NCBI GenBank assembly: GCA_000711775.1
Contig: ARYC01000107.1
Coordinates: 186,001 to 250,000, forward strand
Length of the DNA: 64,000 nt
Reading direction: 5' to 3'
Source: Oxytricha trifallax
Lineage: Eukaryota > Ciliophora > Spirotrichea > Sporadotrichida > Oxytrichidae
The notes beneath the pieces were generated by a model, which worked only from the letters and a program-made list of their open reading frames with translations, did no database searches and was not told the DNA's origin. This document shows, piece after piece, positions 31,993 through 43,807 of the stretch. The position numbers and the translations under genes are program-made. Numbering within the stretch: position 1 is the stretch's first letter; each line of letters begins with the position of its first letter.

Positions 31993-33164
31993 CCGAAGCA
32001 GATAAAATAATATATGAATATTGTTGCAATAATACTTTTAAGCATCTAATTGTTCAATTGGATACTAGGGAGACTGCAGATACTGAATAAACAAATATAT
32101 TGTTTATTTAAGGTCAACTGGGTATTTGAATTCAAAACTAACTGATATTTTTTATGATTAATCCAGTGATATTTCATTCGTCTGCCTATACTTATCATAA
32201 AAGGAGGTATAATAAAAATTTAGAAGATGGAACAATAATCAATAACAACACCTAAAAAATGAAGGATTTGATATTTCCTCAATTAATTATAATCTTCTGT
32301 AATTAGTACAAATTTAGATTACTAATGCATTATCATCTTCCATTGATTTCATTAGTAAAATGCAATAGACTCTTAATTACTTTTATTAATTAATAGCACT
32401 ATTTTATGCTCATATTAAAGAAAAGCCTTTGCATGAAAATTCTAATTAATTGGAGTTGATCATCACCAATAAATATATATTGAATAGTTTCTTATATTGC
32501 TTAAATAGTCTATTTATTATATCATAAATTAAATATTTAAACACATCTCTAATAATTTTAATTTCTTTTATTTATTTAATTTCATTATTGGTATTATACC
32601 TTAACAATAATAATTGTAAATTTAAACAGAAGCGCTAAGCCCATATTTTTGAATACAATGAATAAGAGTCAAGTCTTTTTTGTGTGATGATTTAGCCAAA
32701 TATGATTAATTATGTTTATTTCGATAGTATCTGCTTCAAATCTCTTAGTAGTTAGAGGAATCGAATTTCCCTTTGAAATCATCATAGATTATGTTTGTAT
32801 TTAAGTTCCTTATTATTATTAATTTTCTCAAGTAATTTTAAATATTTTAGTGGACTAGCTAGTTATTTCTAAGAACAATAAAATAATGCGTTTAATTTGT
32901 ATTTTAAAAATCTTATTGAATATTTCTCTTAAAATAATTAGATTATAAATAGAGCATTATCTAAAAAACTAATCTGATTTTGGAGATTTGATGATTCTAT
33001 TTGTTTGCATTTGCATGATCTCAAATTAATAAGTGACTGATAAAACTGAATAGATACTCTAATTAAGTTGACAAATTGATGAGAAAGTATGCTTAAGTTT
33101 TAATTTATAATGATATTGTAAAATCAATAAAGAGTATAAGAATAATTTAACTCCCATTTAGGGC
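31993..33164. other. AT-rich region; one weak minus-strand frame
   Basis: Mostly AT-rich. A TGA-free minus-strand frame at about 32410-32770 (FQREIRFLQLLRDLKQ..., DVFKYLIYDIINRLFKQY) looks protein-like, but an overlapping frame on the same strand (SKGNSIPLTTKRFEADTIE) looks equally good, so neither is called. Confidence 0.25.
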
Positions 33165-33434
33165 TCAAGACCCTATGATTAATAATTTAAGTTGAGTTTC
33201 AAGCTCTATCTCACTAAATATAACAATAAGTCTCTTTTCCTCAATTTCTTTTTATCCCTTACCTGAGTTATCTATGTTTCCTCCTCTTTTTTCGTAGCCT
33301 CTAACACCTAAACTTTATCCATTTCCATAATATTTCTCTTCTGGTTTGGAAAGAGTGGCAATATGGTTGACAATTCTCGATCTTGGAAAACTTATGAGTT
33401 TGTTTTTGTATATATTAAATTTGAATTTATTCAT
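33165..33434 (-). CDS. Candidate coding segment (MDS), 89 residues, unknown
   Basis: Minus-strand frame from the ATG at 33434 to a TGA at 33165 (TAA/TAG as Gln): MNKFKFNIYKNKLISFPRS, then NHIATLSKPEEKYYGNGQS, LGVRGYEKRGGNIDNSGKG, EIEEKRLIVIFSEIELETQ. GC content is raised relative to both flanks. It lies on the same strand as, and 590 bp downstream of, the MORN-repeat segment at 34020-34169, so both may be macronuclear-destined segments of one gene separated by an AT-rich IES. After the TGA the frame reads ALNGS, so the TGA may not be the true end. A plus-strand standard-code frame here is probably a shadow. Confidence 0.4.
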
Positions 33435-34019
33435 TAACTGTTATAATTTGCACTTAGAATCCCCGGACTTTATTGACATCATCAGTGCGTTGATGATTGT
33501 TCATGTTGTTTCAACAGATACAACTTATAATGATTTATGAAATATGTATACCAAGAAATTTAACAATATATATAAAGACAAACACTAAATTCTATACCAA
33601 TATAATTAGATAATAGTTATACTTAAATTAAAGCGAACTAGAATAGAGTATGATAATCTAGTCTCTTAGTATTATCTACTGGAGATTGTGATTTTCATAA
33701 TATCAATCTCTCAACTTTTTAAATTAAGAGAATTAGTATTTTAAGCCATGTATTTTTAGCTTTAGAAAGCTCAATATTAGAAAACTTTGTTGTAAAACTA
33801 CGAATATTATACCGCTAGTAGTAAGATTAATGACGAAATCAACCAAACTTAAACCTAGATAACAAACAAGGATTTTTAAAAGTAAAATTACATGAAATTT
33901 TATCACTTTAGTGAATATAGACTAACAGAACTATGATCTTAAGTCTAACATTTATGAAAAATAAGTGGTATGCTATAATTTAAAATGAAAAAGTCTTAAA
34001 ATAATAAGTATTAGTATAG

Positions 34020-34169
34020 GTAATTGCAGAGATGAAATCCAGAAACAGCTTTATCATCTCTCCATTCTCCATCGTATTTTACTCCATCTGGCCATCCTAC
34101 TTTGTTGTTCCCCACTTTTCCCAGAGTATCTTGAGCTTTCGATCTACTGACGTCGGAACTCTTGGCGGT
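34020..34169 (-). CDS. Candidate coding segment (MDS) encoding a MORN repeat
   Basis: A sharp 150-bp GC-rich island in AT-rich DNA. The minus strand is open throughout and reads TAKSSDVSRSKAQDTLGKVG then WPDGVKYDGEWRDDKAVSG. The second part fits the MORN consensus (G-x2-Y-x-G-x-W-x2-x-K-x2-G), a membrane-occupation/scaffold repeat common in ciliate proteins. Real MORN proteins have many tandem copies, so this is a fragment of a larger gene whose other segments lie elsewhere, as expected for an IES-interrupted germline gene. The plus strand has an AG before and GTAAGT after the island, which would alternatively make it an exon (MKSRNSFIISPFSIVF...); the MORN match favours minus. Confidence 0.5.
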
Positions 34170-35840
34170 AAGTATTGCTGAAATATAAAACTTTTAGATA
34201 TGTTTTTTGTAACTTACAATTTTTAGTGAATAACCAGCTGCTCCATCAACACCATTTTTAGGATTTCATATTTTCTTAATTAATTTCATTTCAATTTATC
34301 GATTTTCTATTATAAATTGTAATTACATAATTTTGAAAAGCTAATTTCGGACGAAAAGAATTTCTAAAAAACGAAAAGATCTGTTCTATTAACATATGGA
34401 TTACTTAATACAAAAATTGATAAAAACTCTCATCCACTAAGGATAGCATATACTCTCCTCTTACTAATTTAAGTTAATTTTCTCAAAAATTACATTTAAT
34501 GAACTTCAAAGAGTCATAATTATACAAGAAAATTGCCTTATATCCAAAGGCAAACTAAATGAAAGCCAGCAAAGTTAATTTCTAATGAAGATGCTGATTT
34601 TGAGGCTAAAAGTTAGATATTTCAATTATTACTCTTTTAACTGTGAAGTCAACTTTCATTTTTATAGTTAATAATATCAAGCAGAGGTGGGCAGAAGGAA
34701 AAGAGAAAGAAGTTATTCCTTCAGCTCCTATAATAATCAGAAAGAAGACTAGATTGAAAGTGGTGTATATTTAGGATATAAGTCCATAAAATTCAATCTA
34801 AAGCTTAAAGAACTAAAATAATTATTAAACTTCCATTTCAGTTATTATCTGATAAAAAGCGTACTGATATTATCATTAAAATGTTATAAGAATATCCAAC
34901 AGAAATTGTTTATTCAAGTTATTTTATCCATAAGTTACTAATTTACAATAAATTAAGGAATTCTTTTGCAGACAAAGCATTAGGCACATATATTGTTAGT
35001 AGTGCTTACCTTTAGACTGGATTGAATAGAATATCCTTCATGATTATGCATTGAAGACTGATTGAATTAACGGTAATTAGTTTTATTCAATTAAATTAAT
35101 GACATTTTTAATTTAATTTTCCTTTTAAAAATCAATTCCCTAACTCTTCCCGTAGTTCAAACAAGTATATAGCAATTGCAATAGAATTGAAAATGGTATT
35201 AGAATTAGAATAGATGCGAATTTAAAAGCCTTTTCTATGGTCAACAATTTTAAATTAGAACTAAATAGAAAAATGAAAACTTTCAGAAGTTTTAAATATT
35301 TCCACTTTAAATGATTTATTTAATAACAAAAATAATCTTATAAAATTAATCTTGTATTATTATTTAGATTGACATAGAATACCAAAAACTGATAAATAGA
35401 GAGCTACTCTAGATTTATTTCCTTAACTATTAATAAATATAGATTTTATTTTAATAATTCTGCTAAACTTCTTCTACATGATAATTTCTCAAAGCAATGT
35501 AGCAAGAAATAATTTCCTATTTAGTAGGTTAAAATAAAAAAAAGACTAAAAGGATTCTTGCAAAGAGATACAACCCCTTTACCTACGTTTACAATAAACA
35601 AATCTATTCTCTTATTATTTACATAGCGCTTTAATTATTATTATACAGACAGTATCAACAGCCATTTCAATTGCTCTCACTTACAATAACAAGAAGAATA
35701 CAACAATTGGTCTTCTTAAATGGCACATAAAATGGTGCTAAATTCAGTTCATCATACAAAAAGTAAATATGAAAAAGGAATTACTAACAGAAATGATCAT
35801 CATAATTAATTAAAGTCTACTTAGAATTTAAATTATCTGA
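34170..35840. other. AT-rich region with a possible small coding patch near 34680-34830
   Basis: A plus-strand patch at about 34683-34830 reads QRWAEGKEKEVIPSAPI then RKKTRLKVVYIQDIS and could be a small coding segment. The rest is AT-rich without a recognised gene. Confidence 0.25.
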
Positions 35841-36161
35841 ATAGTACAATAACAGTTTTTTTAATACCGAAACACACAACAAGCTTAAACATAATTTTAA
35901 AATTAGACTACTCAAACATCACAAGATATTGGCATGCAAGATGAATCCATTGCAAGAAAAGAAATACAAGGGCATGGAAAAATTGCTGTAACTCACACTA
36001 TCAATAAACAAATGCCTTAGAAGGATAAAATTTTAGCCTCATTTTTTGAAATGAAAATATTTAAAGTAAAATATTTCATAAATATCCATAATTTACAAAA
36101 ATTGTTTCTTTTGCTGATGGAAGATAGATGCAAATAAAATATTCATCTTTCTGAAGAATGA
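35841..36161 (+). CDS. Candidate coding segment, Gln/Thr-rich
   Basis: Plus-strand frame between TGA codons at 35838 and 36159 (TAA/TAG as Gln). It starts with a Gln/Thr-rich run (NTQQAQTQFQNQTTQTSQD) that merges into a charged segment (MQDESIARKEIQGHGKIAVT, NKQMPQKDKILASFFEMK). The first 200 bp are GC-richer than the flanks; the end is AT-rich and may be non-coding. It lies about 340 bp outside the left edge of the giant palindrome. No family is recognised. Confidence 0.35.
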
Positions 36162-36882
36162 AGATCAAGAAAGGGAACTTCAAAATAAGTGGTTCTAGCA
36201 CTCAATATTAAGGAGTAAATATCTCATAGAGAATAGATATTATTATTGCTAAAATAGATAAAAATAGGAAATTGTATAAATTAATCAAAATTCAATTTAA
36301 TTATATTAATTTTAATCAACTTTACATTTCGTTTGTATTTTAACACTTAAAGCTCAATGTTTGAGATTCATTGGTAATTTAACTAAGATTGCTCATTTTA
36401 AAGCATGATCTTCAATTTTTTTGTCAAATTCACTAGTTGAATGACCGGTAGCAAATTTTACTGTCTGTTTGATAAAATCATCAGCTGATATCAAAATCTG
36501 TGTCCAAATTTCATCGATCGAGAGTGGAATCACCATAAATAGTCAATAACTCGTTGCTTGATGAGTGTTTCGTCAAATTTGAGACCATATAGTATTCTCC
36601 ATGTTTTAAAACCCCCAGCTCAGCAACTTTCAAGTCCTGCTCGACTGTTTGAGCACCAAATTCGACACCTTTAATGGAGGAGAGCCAAAATGACGATTTG
36701 AATGAGCGAAAATGAGAGAGGTTTTTGGATTTTCGGTTTGATTAGTTAAAATTAAAACTTAAAGTGTGATATGTAATAAGGGGGCTTTTAATCAATAAAT
36801 TTGACGATTCAAGTGCTGTCTATGGTTGTATTAGTCAGTTCTATTGCTCCAGCTCCTCAACTCATCATCATTCAGCTCAACT

Positions 36883-39182
36883 TCACACAAATCCATGCTT
36901 AATGGTGCTGCACCACTGCTTCACACTGAAAGCCCAGAGCTTGTTGACGTCTGTCTTGGTCATTGCCTTCAGAATCTGCGAAAGCCGATTCACCAAGTGG
37001 ATCCTATGAAAAGTTAGACCCAAAATACTTACTTGCGGTCTGCTTGCTCCTAGCGGAGGTGCCTCTTGATGTAGGAGAACAACTGCTCGATGGGGTTAAG
37101 CCAGGGTGAGTACTCTGCATTGAAAAGGACAGTCACCTTGAACTTCCTAGCAGTCTCCAGCACCTCTGAATACTTGTGAATGACTGCATTGTCCATAAGC
37201 AGCACAATCTTCTTCTGGGCGAAATCCTTGTCTGTGCGCAGCTGGCGCAGGGTATGATAGAGGAAGTTCTCAAATAGCACAGCATCGAAAGCCCCCTCAA
37301 TGATTTGGCTGGAGACCAGCTAATCCTTAGTGATTGCTGCTATGAAACTCATCGAGAACTGCTGCTTCTTAGTTTTTTCCTTGGTTATAGACAGATTTCT
37401 AGCCATAATGCCATAAGTCCCCAACCTCTAGCTGACTTGCTGTCTGACAAATGCAATGGGAGTATAATGTAATGATGGTTATGCATCGATGTTACCAGAA
37501 TCTGCTATGGGTGCTTAGTCGTTTCTCTAGTTGGGTATACTTAGCTTGGTATAAACTAAAGTAGTATAAAACCATGAAGCTATAGCATACCTTCCTATTC
37601 CTTCACTGTGACTATACTGCTGCTCAATGCCCTGCTTGACAGCTGCAAGCGTCTAGGTGTAATACCTATCTAGTTTTCATGGGCTGTTACATTGATCATC
37701 TCACTACCCTTACGCTTACTTGATTGCAGCCTGAGGTTGGCTAGGTTCTGAACTAATGGAGTAAGAGTGGAAGCCAATTTCAGAGGGGTTTATGGTTGAC
37801 TTACAGGCTTCTTGGAAGAGCTCTATATTCTAAACGCGTTGAAGTGCTTCTGCAGGGATGTGTATTAAGCACTGCCCTCTGGGGCTTCCAAGATAGGTGA
37901 CAGCTGAGTATTCTATATTTATCGCTGCACTTGACAGGGGTGGCAGCAATGCTCTGCTCCCTACTATCAAAGGTATGCTATGCTTAGGTCGAAGTTATCC
38001 TCCATAACTTAGGAAATATCGATTTCGAGTTTGGCCTTGGAATCTTCGACGGAACAATTCCAGATCCAGACATTATTCGTTCAGTATTTCTAACATGGCC
38101 CTCTTAACTTGGATAAAATCCTTACCCATTCTTGATCTGCTGACGACACTGTACTCAATAAGTTAAGCAAAGATAGAAATACTTACCTACTGGTTCCCGG
38201 AGTTGCTTGGAGTCTCAGATTTTCAGGTTTCAGGTTATTTTCATCTTGAGTTGCAACTGGACTTTACAAAATGGCAATGTTTGATCCATTCATTTGATCC
38301 TGCTACTTAACCCCAGTGATATTCGACATACCTGATTCTCTGTTGGGGTAGCAAGACAGCATTTCACCATACTCAAAGACATCGTCGGTGACGAGGACCT
38401 CGGTCTTACCAATTGCAGGTGTCAGGGAGGAGTCGATTACACGATTTTCCTAGTGAAGAGCAGCTGAATTGAAACTCCATTATTTTGTAGGCATGTAATC
38501 GCTTCTGAAGTTTAATTCATCAACTAATATAATAACAGCATCATCCAAGAATAGCTGAGCAAGCAGTTGACACCCAAAGCCTCTTATAATTGAATGATGG
38601 ATCCCTATACATAGCGTTGGCGTTCTGGGCTTTGCCATATCTCAAATGGAAACTTTCCTTTAGTACTTTCAAGAGAGTAGCAACGCAAGGCACTGCGAGG
38701 TTCTTAAATTCTTATTCTTTACACTGCATTTCAAGCAGGTTATGATGAAGGCGCCAGCCAGTGATCTTGTAGATGCCCTGCTGTTAGAGTACTGTCGCAA
38801 TAGCCTTCAGCAACAACGGGTTGCTCCTGGTATTCTTCCTCCCATTCTTCAGCTTTGGCTTTGGATTGAGCACTCGGTGCTCCACCTCCAACTTGAACTT
38901 TTCTATTGCTTTGTAAACAAATCGTCGATCCACACCTATCTAAAGAGCAATGTCCTTGGGCTTCATGCCTTCCACCTTGTAATGTTGTACTACAGAGATC
39001 TTTTTCAATGCCAGCTTCGCATCTCTGCGTTTAAGGTATAGATTCTTTGATGATCCATTCATTACTTGATAGTTTGAATGATTTCGATTGAGAAAATCGA
39101 TACTCCCATCCTGCTCTCTCATGAAGTCTTGAAGACCTTGCCAAAGCTCATCACGATACTTGATCTGCAGGTTCTTGGGCAT
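36883..39182 (-). pseudogene. DD34E transposase of the palindrome, left-arm copy
   Basis: Starts MPKNLQIKYRDELWQGLQDF at 39182 and ends CSTIKHGFV at a TGA (36883-36885). Motifs in order: helix-turn-helix-like VEGMKPKDIALQMGVDRRFV, first Asp in VDELNFRSDYMP, then a very long Ser/Asn/Gln-rich insertion, second Asp in LLMDNAVIHK, and SPWLNPIEQLFSYIKRHLR with Glu 35 residues after the second Asp (D-34-E). The WLNPIE motif is intact here but broken in the right arm. Several introns are implied (GTAAGTATTTCTATC..., GTAAGTATTTTGGGTC...CATAG). The region between the first and second Asp shows frame changes and a TGA shared with the right arm. It belongs to the IS630/Tc1/mariner superfamily; not closely TBE-like. 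Confidence 0.75.
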
Positions 39183-39644
39183 TACATTAGGGTTTCCTTA
39201 TGTTGAAGACTATGATTGCTTTCTAATCATTCGAAGGAACTGTTCGAGGCCATAACATAGCTGGTTGTCAGTTGCCAAACTCTCAATATCGACTAAGGAT
39301 GATACTGCTCATTTAACATTCTCCAAGGGCAGTCTGATGATTTGCCCACCCAGTATGCCCATCGTTGATGGTGGCACCTACCCATTGTTGAGGAGAGTAC
39401 CCGAGGTGTAAGTGAGCTTCGCTGGTTTAGGGTTCGAGGGAAGTTAGTGCCTAGCACGACTGATTCCACTTTAGTATAGTCTTTTGCTAGGGCTTCAACG
39501 TACTTTGCTTGATCTCCTCAAGTTGCTGATTGCATAAAAATCCATAGTTTAGTATTGAATGCGAAGAAAAGCTCTACTAAGAGTTTGAATTAATTGACTA
39601 TTGATCAATACCTGTATACTGTGAAAGTGATTCCATGTACAGGA

Positions 39645-39661
39645 GGGGTTTCGGGGTTTTG
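39645..39661 (-). repeat. Telomere-like tract (C4A4 variant), left arm
   Basis: GGGGTTTCGGGGTTTTG, the complement of CAAAACCCCGAAACCCC. It differs from a TBE terminus by one base and lies 460 bp upstream of the transposase start. Its mirror copy is at 53123-53139. Confidence 0.7.
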
Positions 39662-40086
39662 ATATAAATTAAAATATAAACTTATATACTAGTAATTAAA
39701 AATCAGTAGAATTGATATAGCTATGATATATAAGCGATTAATTATTTAACATACTGAACTTAAATTTCAATATTTTACACCAATTGCTGGGTAGATGCCG
39801 CAACCCATCATCAATGTGGCTGGCCATTGACGATTTTAGCCATGATTGCCCAATATTCATCGAATTGCTGGAGTGGTCAGCGAATTGAGTGGAAATTTTG
39901 TGATTTGGAACTTAGTTATAAAAATTGAATTCTGATTTTAGATTTTAACTATAAATTATTAAACATACCCCTCTTATCTACTCATAAACCTCATTATACC
40001 CCCAACCTCTCACATTACTCTCTTTAATCACTCAACACTCTATTTAATCATCTCAATTTCATTCAATCTCACTCAATCAACTATCA

Positions 40087-40103
40087 GGGGTTTGGGGTTT
40101 GGG
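40087..40103 (-). repeat. Telomere-like tract (C4A3), left arm
   Basis: GGGGTTTGGGGTTTGGG, mirror of 52682-52698. Same orientation as the tract at 39645-39661. Confidence 0.6.
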
Positions 40104-41515
40104 AGTTTTGTTGGCTTTGCCAACCATATTTTTGAACCCCCTCAGATCGGTAGGTCGGTGGCCCCAATTTCTGATCTGAGGCACTTTTCAGGGACCTCCT
40201 CATTTCCCCTGGATGCACCATGAGGTCCAACCTTGAGTCTCAGATCGACCCCAAACCACTCCCAGTCGTCTAGAAATCCAAGCCTCACTACAGAAACATA
40301 AAAAAAGTTGGTTTTAGAGTTGAGGAACCGCGGATTTAGAGGGTGGGGTCGAATTATTTTCAATTCCAAGTTTGAAAGTGCCTATACTATCCCTAACGGA
40401 TTATAGAGTATGACTTGTATGATTTTACAAAAATTATTTTCCAATCTCCTCCCCATCCCACCATCCCAACCCAAACATCGCTAATACACTCTAGATCGAC
40501 GAGATCGAAGGAAAGAAGCCGATTGGTGGTGGGAGCGGCTATATCTCATCTTGAAATGTCAGGGAGGTCCTAACGGCCATTTTGGCCTTGAAATTTTCAA
40601 AAAAGTGCCTCCTCCTCACCCCTTGAGTCCAGCCCAGCTCTACCCCATGAGATCTCTATGGTGGCTAATTGATCATAAGCATTGATTATAGTGTTTATTA
40701 CTAATAACAAGTAACTATAGGGCAGTTCAAGCAATAGGGGAGGTGGTAGGCTTTCAAATACCAGGAAAATTGGGTCTTATTTGGACTTATTTGGCCTTAA
40801 GACCTAGAATACGGAACTTTTCCGGAACAGCACTTTGGCTTGGCTAACTTTATGACCCCTCCATCTGAGTTTCGGAAATTTTGTTAGGATAACTAGGTAT
40901 TGGTGCTGTTGATAAGAAAACAACATTAGGATATGGTAGAGATGATAGGTTATGCTTAGAGGGCAGTAGACCAGCCCAAAAGTCAGGCTTTGGCTTAGAT
41001 TTTAAGGTTAAAGTGAAGATTATTACTTAAAATTAATGCTATAACTATTCAAACATGCCTCGCCTGAGGCTCGATTGCTTTCAAGCAACCCTTCCCCAGT
41101 GCAATAAACACCAGAGATTGGCTGCTCTGGCTAGAGGACCCCTCGACAGATAAATATTGTTGTCAGAGTCAGGTCATAGCCACACACAAACCCTAAAGAC
41201 TTAAACTATGAAGTAAACAAACAACTATATCACTGTGACCCAGGCATAAACCCAGCCACCACTTAGCTTGGGCAACGAAGAAACGAAGTTTAAAACTAAC
41301 AAACAATCAACACAAGATGTAACTCGTAACACGTGATCTGCTGAAGAGATCTCACCTGTTGGTGACCTATAGTAGTAGAAAAAGTTAAGAATATGAATAG
41401 TACTTACCAATCCCTGGAATATTTCCTTTACTTTAAGTAAAAGTTGCTTTTAAGTTAGCTAAACTCAGACCAGCCTCTAAGTTCCACCCCAAAACTTTAA
41501 GTTCAAGTACACTTA

Positions 41516-41640
41516 CCAGCAACAGCCCTGCAAAGCCCTCGGCGAGGATACAGCCTGAGAGGTCTTACGCCACTTCGGCCTTCAGGGTATGTACCCCAGC
41601 CCTTGAAGTGAGAGTCTCTTACAGAGCTTAGGATTGCTGG
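41516..41640. other. Perfectly conserved 125-bp GC-rich block, left-arm copy
   Basis: Identical over all 125 positions to the reverse complement of 51147-51271, whereas the flanking DNA differs by many substitutions and indels. It begins CCAGCAA and ends TTGCTGG, which can pair as a closing stem. See the right-arm entry for the possible internal helices. Confidence 0.6.
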
Positions 41641-42055
41641 GTTTTAAAGTCAAGTTTACTTGAAGTCAAAGTTTTATAAAGTCAAAGTCAAAATTTTACA
41701 AGTAAAGCTCAAATTATCAAAGTTGCTCGAGGAGCTATAAAAACTAAAGTAGTATAACTAAAAGTTAAAACTAAGTAACAATAGCGCAAATTTGAGCTAG
41801 AAGCAGCTAGATTTACAACTATTGAACCAACCATCGGTTCTCCAACTTTCTAAAAAATAATTATAGAGGCTTAGCCTCCGAAAATTCGCGAAAATTCCGA
41901 ATATTTGCTGAATAATTTTACTAAAGTAAAGTTAGAATTAATTATTGTTATAATTATTAAAATTTTTGTTGGTGTGATGATTAGATTTATTGGTTTGATA
42001 GTCTGAGGTGGCCACCTCTATTTGTCTCTTATTTTGTTGTTTTAAACTATTTGAG

Positions 42056-42250
42056 ATTAGCAGATGCAGAAGGAGCAGCAGCAGTGAGGTACAACAATTT
42101 CAGCAGCAGGAGCAGATTCAAAATTAGGTAAGTAATGTTTCAATATTTTTTTAAAAAATCTTTTATTTATTGTTCAATTTTATAGATTCAGGAACAGAAA
42201 TTACAGAGGGCAGCATCAGCAGATTCAGAGAATCAGTGAATTAAACTATG
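42056..42250 (+). CDS. Gln-rich exons, left arm
   Basis: CAG-rich coding-like segments separated by GTAAGT...ATAG introns: EVQQFQQQEQIQNQ before the donor near 42128, then IQEQKLQRAASADSENQ after the acceptor near 42185. The right-arm equivalent (minus strand, about 50570-50760) is far more diverged than neighbouring sequence and reads EHHKNQVIQQQHEHC. Orientation is opposite to the other genes of the arm. Function unknown. Confidence 0.35.
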
Positions 42251-42369
42251 GTAAGTATTTTTCCTAAAATCTTTTCTAAAAAAATTATTATCTTGTTAAT
42301 TCTTTTAAATAGGTTCAAGGTTGGAGAGAGAGGTGGGGTGGAACTCCCCACAAAGAGATAAATTACTTT

Positions 42370-42492
42370 GATACGAGCTTAATGCACCATTTACGAGCTT
42401 TATGCACCCCTTACGCGCTTAAATGCACCTTTACGAGCTTAATGCACCACTTTACGAGCTTAATGCACCACTTACGCGCGTTTTACGCACTT
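42370..42492. repeat. Minisatellite, about 20-bp unit, left arm
   Basis: Tandem copies of TTACGAGCTTAATGCACC with GCGC variants (TTACGCGCTTAAATGCACC), about six units. The right-arm copy at 50283-50424 has a slightly different unit count and sequence, so the array has changed since the arms separated. No spacers, so not CRISPR-like. Confidence 0.8.
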
Positions 42493-42783
42493 TACGATTT
42501 CCCTCTGTTAAAGATTAGGTGGCCACCTTAAGTTTATTAGGGTTTTATACTCTCTGAACCTCCCTCTCTTGTCTTTCTTTTTCTTTTTTTCCTCACGGCT
42601 GGTCTGAGCTCAGTTTATTGCTGGGCGAGGGCTGGCTGTTAACTTGGCCAAAGTATTCTTAAGATACTTGATTTATTGAATCATAATCATTATTTTCGTT
42701 TAATTATTACCCAAAGTATTTGGGATTTTTATAAATCTTAGTTTTTGAAGTATTTGTGTAATTTAAGAATTTTGATTTAAAAT

Positions 42784-43116
42784 TCAAGTATTAAGGTTAA
42801 AGTAGAATCTCAAAAATTGCTGAAGTAGCCTTTTTTTCTAAGTTTCTCTGTCCTAAAATATATACTTCAAATAAATTCTAGAAACTTACACTCTCTGTTC
42901 ATAAATTTTGTTTATAGTGTCATGTGCAAAGTCAAAAACCCAAAACCCTTTAGAAAAAATTATTAGCATGTTTTGGGGTTTTGAAATTAATTTGATTTGA
43001 CTTACTTGAATTTCTAAGCCAAAAGTGAGTAGTAGTTTAGAAATCGCTGCCCAAGTTGTGTAATTCTGCTTTAACACCCACTCATCCTCAGCCCCTATGG
43101 CTGGCACTCTGTGCAA
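42784..43116 (-). CDS. Conserved exon or small protein, left-arm copy
   Basis: Minus-strand frame reads HRVPAIGAEDEWVLKQNYTT, WAAISKLLLTFGLEIQ, FDFAHDTINKIYEQRVQ and ends at a TGA at 42784 after LLQQFLRFYFNLNT. It is uninterrupted in both arms (right copy 49667-49999) apart from substitutions. There is no ATG at the start; an acceptor-like TTGCACAG precedes it, so it is probably a downstream exon. It contains a short C4A4/G4T4 hairpin (42938-42985). Not recognised. Confidence 0.4.
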
Positions 43117-43193
43117 GTTAAGGAATGAAGCTTACCTACTTATCCTACTTCACGCTTCTTTGCCCTCCCTCCCTCCACAAGAAACTCACCAGC

Positions 43194-43560
43194 TCAATAA
43201 GTGTTCAGCAGAGCTGCAGAGTAAAGCTCGATCATATACTGGATTAACTGGCATTATAATGAGAAGCAAGTTGATATGCTTACCTTCGAAGCAGAGTGCT
43301 CTCATTGAACAGTAATTTTAGCATGTAAAGCAAGCAGCTCACACCAGCTGCTCCAACTGCAACGCAGACCCAAGTCTTCTGTATATTGTTAATGATATAG
43401 GCATATACTTACAATTGTAGCTTGGTCAAGGCACAAATCGTGGAGTGCGATGACACAAAGTAGAGAGTTGTAGTAATCATAGCAATCCAGCACAGCACAA
43501 ATAGCATCGCACTCTCCACTTCCACATTGCAAGCATGCTAAGCATCATCAGCAAAGAGAA
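43194..43560 (-). CDS. Cys-rich single-pass membrane protein gene, left-arm copy (start unresolved)
   Basis: Three exons by splice signals. The first has clustered Cys (ACLQCGSGECDAICAVLDCYD, open in this arm). The second encodes a hydrophobic segment (TWVCVAVGAAGVSCLLYMLK) typical of a membrane span. The third ends RIELYSAALLNTY at a TGA (43194-43196). The acceptor of the last intron is altered here (TATATG for TATAGG), so splicing may be impaired. The first exon follows an AG (GCTTAG) and has no in-frame ATG, so an upstream exon is missing from the model. Confidence 0.4.
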
Positions 43561-43807
43561 TTCACGAGCAAACCAGCCTCAGCAGTGAGGCAGCCTCAGT
43601 TCAGCAGATCACGACGATTGTTGCAGTGAATTAAAGTTTTATATGCATGTGAAATTAATATTCGATGGCTTACATCGAGAGTGAATTAGGGAAGTGAATT
43701 AGGTATTAAATAACGTAAATTAAATCAAAGACTCTATATCATCTGAAGGCTCTGCTCTCAAACACCCCTCCTCTCTCACAAGCATCAGCTACAATACCTC
43801 CTGCTGA

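Noticed and set aside
38742..39041. A 99-residue plus-strand ORF (and its mirror at 53736-54044)
   Set aside because: Antisense shadow of the transposase N-terminus, which has clear motifs on the other strand.
40142..40369. A 75-residue minus-strand standard-code ORF in the left arm
   Set aside because: It is the frameshifted version of the weak right-arm frame at 52466-52708 and runs out of frame after EVPEK. Not listed separately.
41318..42004. A long TGA-free plus-strand frame in the left arm crossing the conserved 125-bp block
   Set aside because: It is broken by indels in the right arm and contains many TAA/TAG codons expected by chance in AT-rich DNA. It is kept only as an alternative explanation for the conserved block.
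42370..42492. Regularly spaced 20-bp repeats that could suggest a CRISPR array
   Set aside because: The units are tandem with no variable spacers, the organism is a eukaryote, and the same array is mirrored in the other palindrome arm. It is a minisatellite.
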